Source: Portunus trituberculatus (taxonomy: Eukaryota > Arthropoda > Malacostraca > Decapoda > Portunidae). Taken from it: a DNA stretch of 64,000 nucleotides. The notes below the pieces were generated by a model. It ran no database searches, had not been told where the DNA came from, and saw only the letters and a program-made list of their open reading frames with translations. Positions 61,471 through 64,000 of the stretch are shown one piece after another; position 1 is the stretch's first letter; every line of letters begins with the position of its first letter. The stretch is from the NCBI RefSeq assembly GCF_017591435.1, contig NC_059299.1, positions 1,088,501-1,152,500 of the forward strand, read 5' to 3'. A program made the translations under genes and the position numbers.

Positions 61471-62713
61471 GTTCATCTTTACTTCTGTGTGTGTGTTTCT
61501 GTTTGTACTATTTTTTGTGGTAGCTAACAGATTGTGGCAATGGTGATAATAGTGTTTTGTTGTTGGTGGTGGTGGTGGTAGCGGTGGGGGTGGTGTTGTT
61601 GTCGTCGTTGTCGTTGTTGTTGCTGCTTTCTGTCTATATTTTCATTAAGAATGTAAAAATATAATGCCTTTCTTTTGTTCTCTCTTCCGAAATTTTCTTT
61701 TGAATGTTCACTTGTCATTAAATCCCTTCTTATTTTTGTGGTGAACGAATGGATTAGTTCTTTACCTGCGTTCCTTTTCATTGTATTCTATCTACCTAGG
61801 ATTTCTGATGCTAGTGAAGCCCATCAAGTTTCCAATAACAGGGATGTCACCGTGGCGCTGGGAATGTGACAGATACGGATTAAAGAGCCAAGAAGTATAC
61901 AATATTATAAAATCAGGTGTCCGGCTCGCTCGTATCTCTCTCTTCTCACTGTTGCTGTCTCTGTACTTTACTTAATTGTTCCCAAATATTTCGTTGACTT
62001 GTATACACCCCATGCATCTCCTACTTTCTGTAATTCTTGCATCTCCTTATTCCTATCAGGATATAACACAGCTGGTACAGAACCTCCAAAGGATAATAGC
62101 AGTCTGGCATTAATTTCAACAATTTTCTTCTTGTTATTGGATATGTTAGATTTGCTACTTATTAATTTACGAGTACCGAGGTGAACATTTCTGTTTGGAA
62201 TTATTTGGCTTTATTGTTCTGTCGGATGAGCTCAAGATGTTTATTTAAAAAGTAGATGGGAAGTCCTGTGTAGGATGGCTTAGCTTTGATTTCCTTGTCT
62301 TCCCGTGAAAGTAATCAATCATATTATAGTATTATTTCCTTCAAGGAACAGTTGTTACAGAAGCGCATTTGTCGGAGCGTTTATACAAATATTTCTTTTA
62401 AGGGAAGGGAAAGGAAGAAAAAGATAAATAAATGAAATGATGAAATGAAAAAAACCCTCACGCTACCAGTATACTATAACACCTGCATCTTGCATACTAT
62501 GTACATTCTAAACATGTATTCCTTCGCTGGCACAATCTGGTGTAAACTGATTTTTCTTGTAATGACATCATCATATCAACCCATCACATCAGCCATCTTG
62601 TGTAGCCTTCCGTGTAAACTGATTTCTCTTGTAATGACATCATATCAGCCCATCACATCACCCATCCATGGCGACCTCTTTGGATTGAATGTCTCTTATT
62701 TTGAACTTGTTTG

Positions 62714-62763
<50 letters not shown>

Positions 62764-63194
62764 TGATTGCCAGACGTACGATATTCTAGTCTTCTGATAT
62801 AACTTTTGTTATTGATATATCAAACATATTCATTTCTTATTTGATGTGAATGAAGTCAACAGTAATTAACATATTAGTCAGTAAGATCATGAATTATACT
62901 TCAGGAAACTAACGTAATATTACATTTGCAAATGTTATTGATGTATGTCAATTTAAACAATCAGTACATTAATTCAGAACTTGTGATTGCACGTGATGAC
63001 AAACAAACAGCTTTTCCACCACTGGACCACCACACCCACCCAATCATGTAGTGGGCGTGGGATTTAATGTCTTTGTATCGACTCGCACTTTGGTAAATAT
63101 TTCTTATTCTTGTTTTCATCATTTTATTCTTGGCGTATCTCCCTTTGTCTTTCTTTCCAAATTTTGATCATATATTCTTTTCTTTTTGTGCCAG

Positions 63195-63290
63195 CTAGGG
63201 AGAGGGGCGGTACGACAAGAGCAACAGGTGCGGCGGGAGACACGAGCGTCGAGCGTGGAGCAGCGCATCCCAGCCAAGGCAATATATTAA
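63195..63290 (+). CDS. Possible coding exon of an unidentified gene
   Basis: A pyrimidine-rich acceptor (TTCTTTTCTTTTTGTGCCAG) precedes a GC-rich stretch. It reads LGRGAVRQEQQVRRETRASS, then VEQRIPAKAIY, then TAA in one frame, a charged helical composition. A second frame is open longer (to TAA 63359-63361, ARERGGTTRATGAAG ...). Base composition differs sharply from the AT-rich flanks. No family is recognised and no partner exon was found, so this is only a candidate. Confidence 0.2.
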   Translation, partial: LGRGAVRQEQQVRRETRASSVEQRIPAKAIY

Positions 63291-63564
63291 CTGTGACCCA
63301 ACCGCCGAGTGTCCAGTGCACCTGTGACACAACTTCCTCCTTGGCGTCTGAACTGCTATAACCCTAAGGTTGACCATTAAGGTTAGTTATGTTACGTTAA
63401 GAAATATCATGTGGTTGTTAATACGCAAAGCACTTACTATTCTGCAACAAGTTTTGTTAAGAAGAAAATCTATAACGTTGTTTTCATAAAATTTAAAATA
63501 AAGAGCTCACTTCTCACCATAACGATGATAAAGTACAGTCCACACAAACATCATATTGCATCCA

Positions 63565-63634
<70 letters not shown>

Positions 63635-64000
63635 TATTTTGCCTGGACAGCAACCACAGACCACAGCATTCATGTTGTTCATCCGCATTCACAGTTCATA
63701 TCGATTGCAATACTCCATATGTGTACTCTCCACAATTGTCAGACCATCTGTGGATCAAATGGGCAGTATTAAAAAGTTATTTGCTTTCTTACCATGACTA
63801 GTCTGAAAGGCCACAAAGATTATTAGACGGGTTCTCAAGAGCGTTTCTCCTGTTAATGATGCCGGTATCTTGATGTGTCACTAGAATCACAGAAACACTC
63901 TTAGAAACCCGTGTCACGTCTACTAGAACATCTGGAAATGGTAGTGTGGTGCAGAAATGTTGCAGAATATATGTAAAAATCTGTGCGTGTATGGAGCCTT

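Larger units (their letters stand above)
61020..64000. other. Intergenic DNA at the right edge, no confident gene
   Basis: Contains a GGT/GTT trinucleotide-rich run at about 61555-61625, (GA)n at 62718-62760, (CT)n at about 63569-63631 and two near-repeated pieces around 62540-62660 (GTAAACTGATTT(T/C)TCTTGTA). The open frames at 61999-62184 and 63411-63797 have no recognisable content. An exon-like piece at 63195-63290 is listed separately. Confidence 0.45.

Overview
The window is eukaryotic nuclear DNA: AT-rich, with genes broken into short exons by long introns, GT-AG splice sites throughout, and an extreme load of dinucleotide microsatellites ((TA)n, (GA)n, (CA)n). All exon structures below were read by eye from splice signals, reading phase and remembered protein families. 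The proteins look arthropod, and the microsatellite density together with the tRNA-derived SINEs, LINE fragment and TTAA-flanked short elements best fits a decapod crustacean such as a crab, shrimp or crayfish. The species is an inference.

Six genes reconstruct in phase from start to stop, and a seventh, ZCCHC14/ZCCHC2-like, also closes in phase. They are: HSPA9/mortalin (minus, 13 coding exons, 5164-12135); TMEM11 (plus, 4 exons, 16743-18771); a large ZCCHC14-like gene (minus, 8 exons, 28764-38399); NDUFAF6 (plus, 7 exons, 39010-41485); CUEDC2 (minus, 6 exons, 44590-47483); ISY1 (plus, 7 exons, 52813-56616); and COA5 (minus, 3 exons, 58415-60478). Two unidentified terminal exons lie at 31-183 and 3474-3647, both plus strand. 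NDUFAF6 and the ZCCHC14-like gene are head to head about 610 bp apart. TMEM11/ZCCHC14, NDUFAF6/CUEDC2 and ISY1/COA5 are tail to tail.

Four of the seven identified genes act in mitochondria: matrix HSP70, an inner-membrane cristae protein, a complex I assembly factor and a complex IV assembly factor. The other three act in splicing (ISY1), probably in RNA binding (ZCCHC14-like) and in ubiquitin-linked signalling (CUEDC2). There is no operon logic, and the mitochondrial grouping may be chance.

The rest is repeats. The most interesting are: a decayed tandem copy of an HSPA9 exon next to a perfect 51-bp-arm palindrome; a 1.17-kb fold-back element with near-identical arms inside COA5 intron 1, embedded in (TA)n; two copies of a roughly 3-kb dispersed repeat, one carrying a SINE and the other a LINE fragment at the corresponding place; a 248-bp tandem duplication whose breakpoint cuts the SINE A box; TTAA-flanked miniature elements; and a short dispersed repeat carrying a CCAAT box and a palindromic CRE. 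I found no CRISPR array, no prokaryotic operon and no clear new defence or metabolic system.
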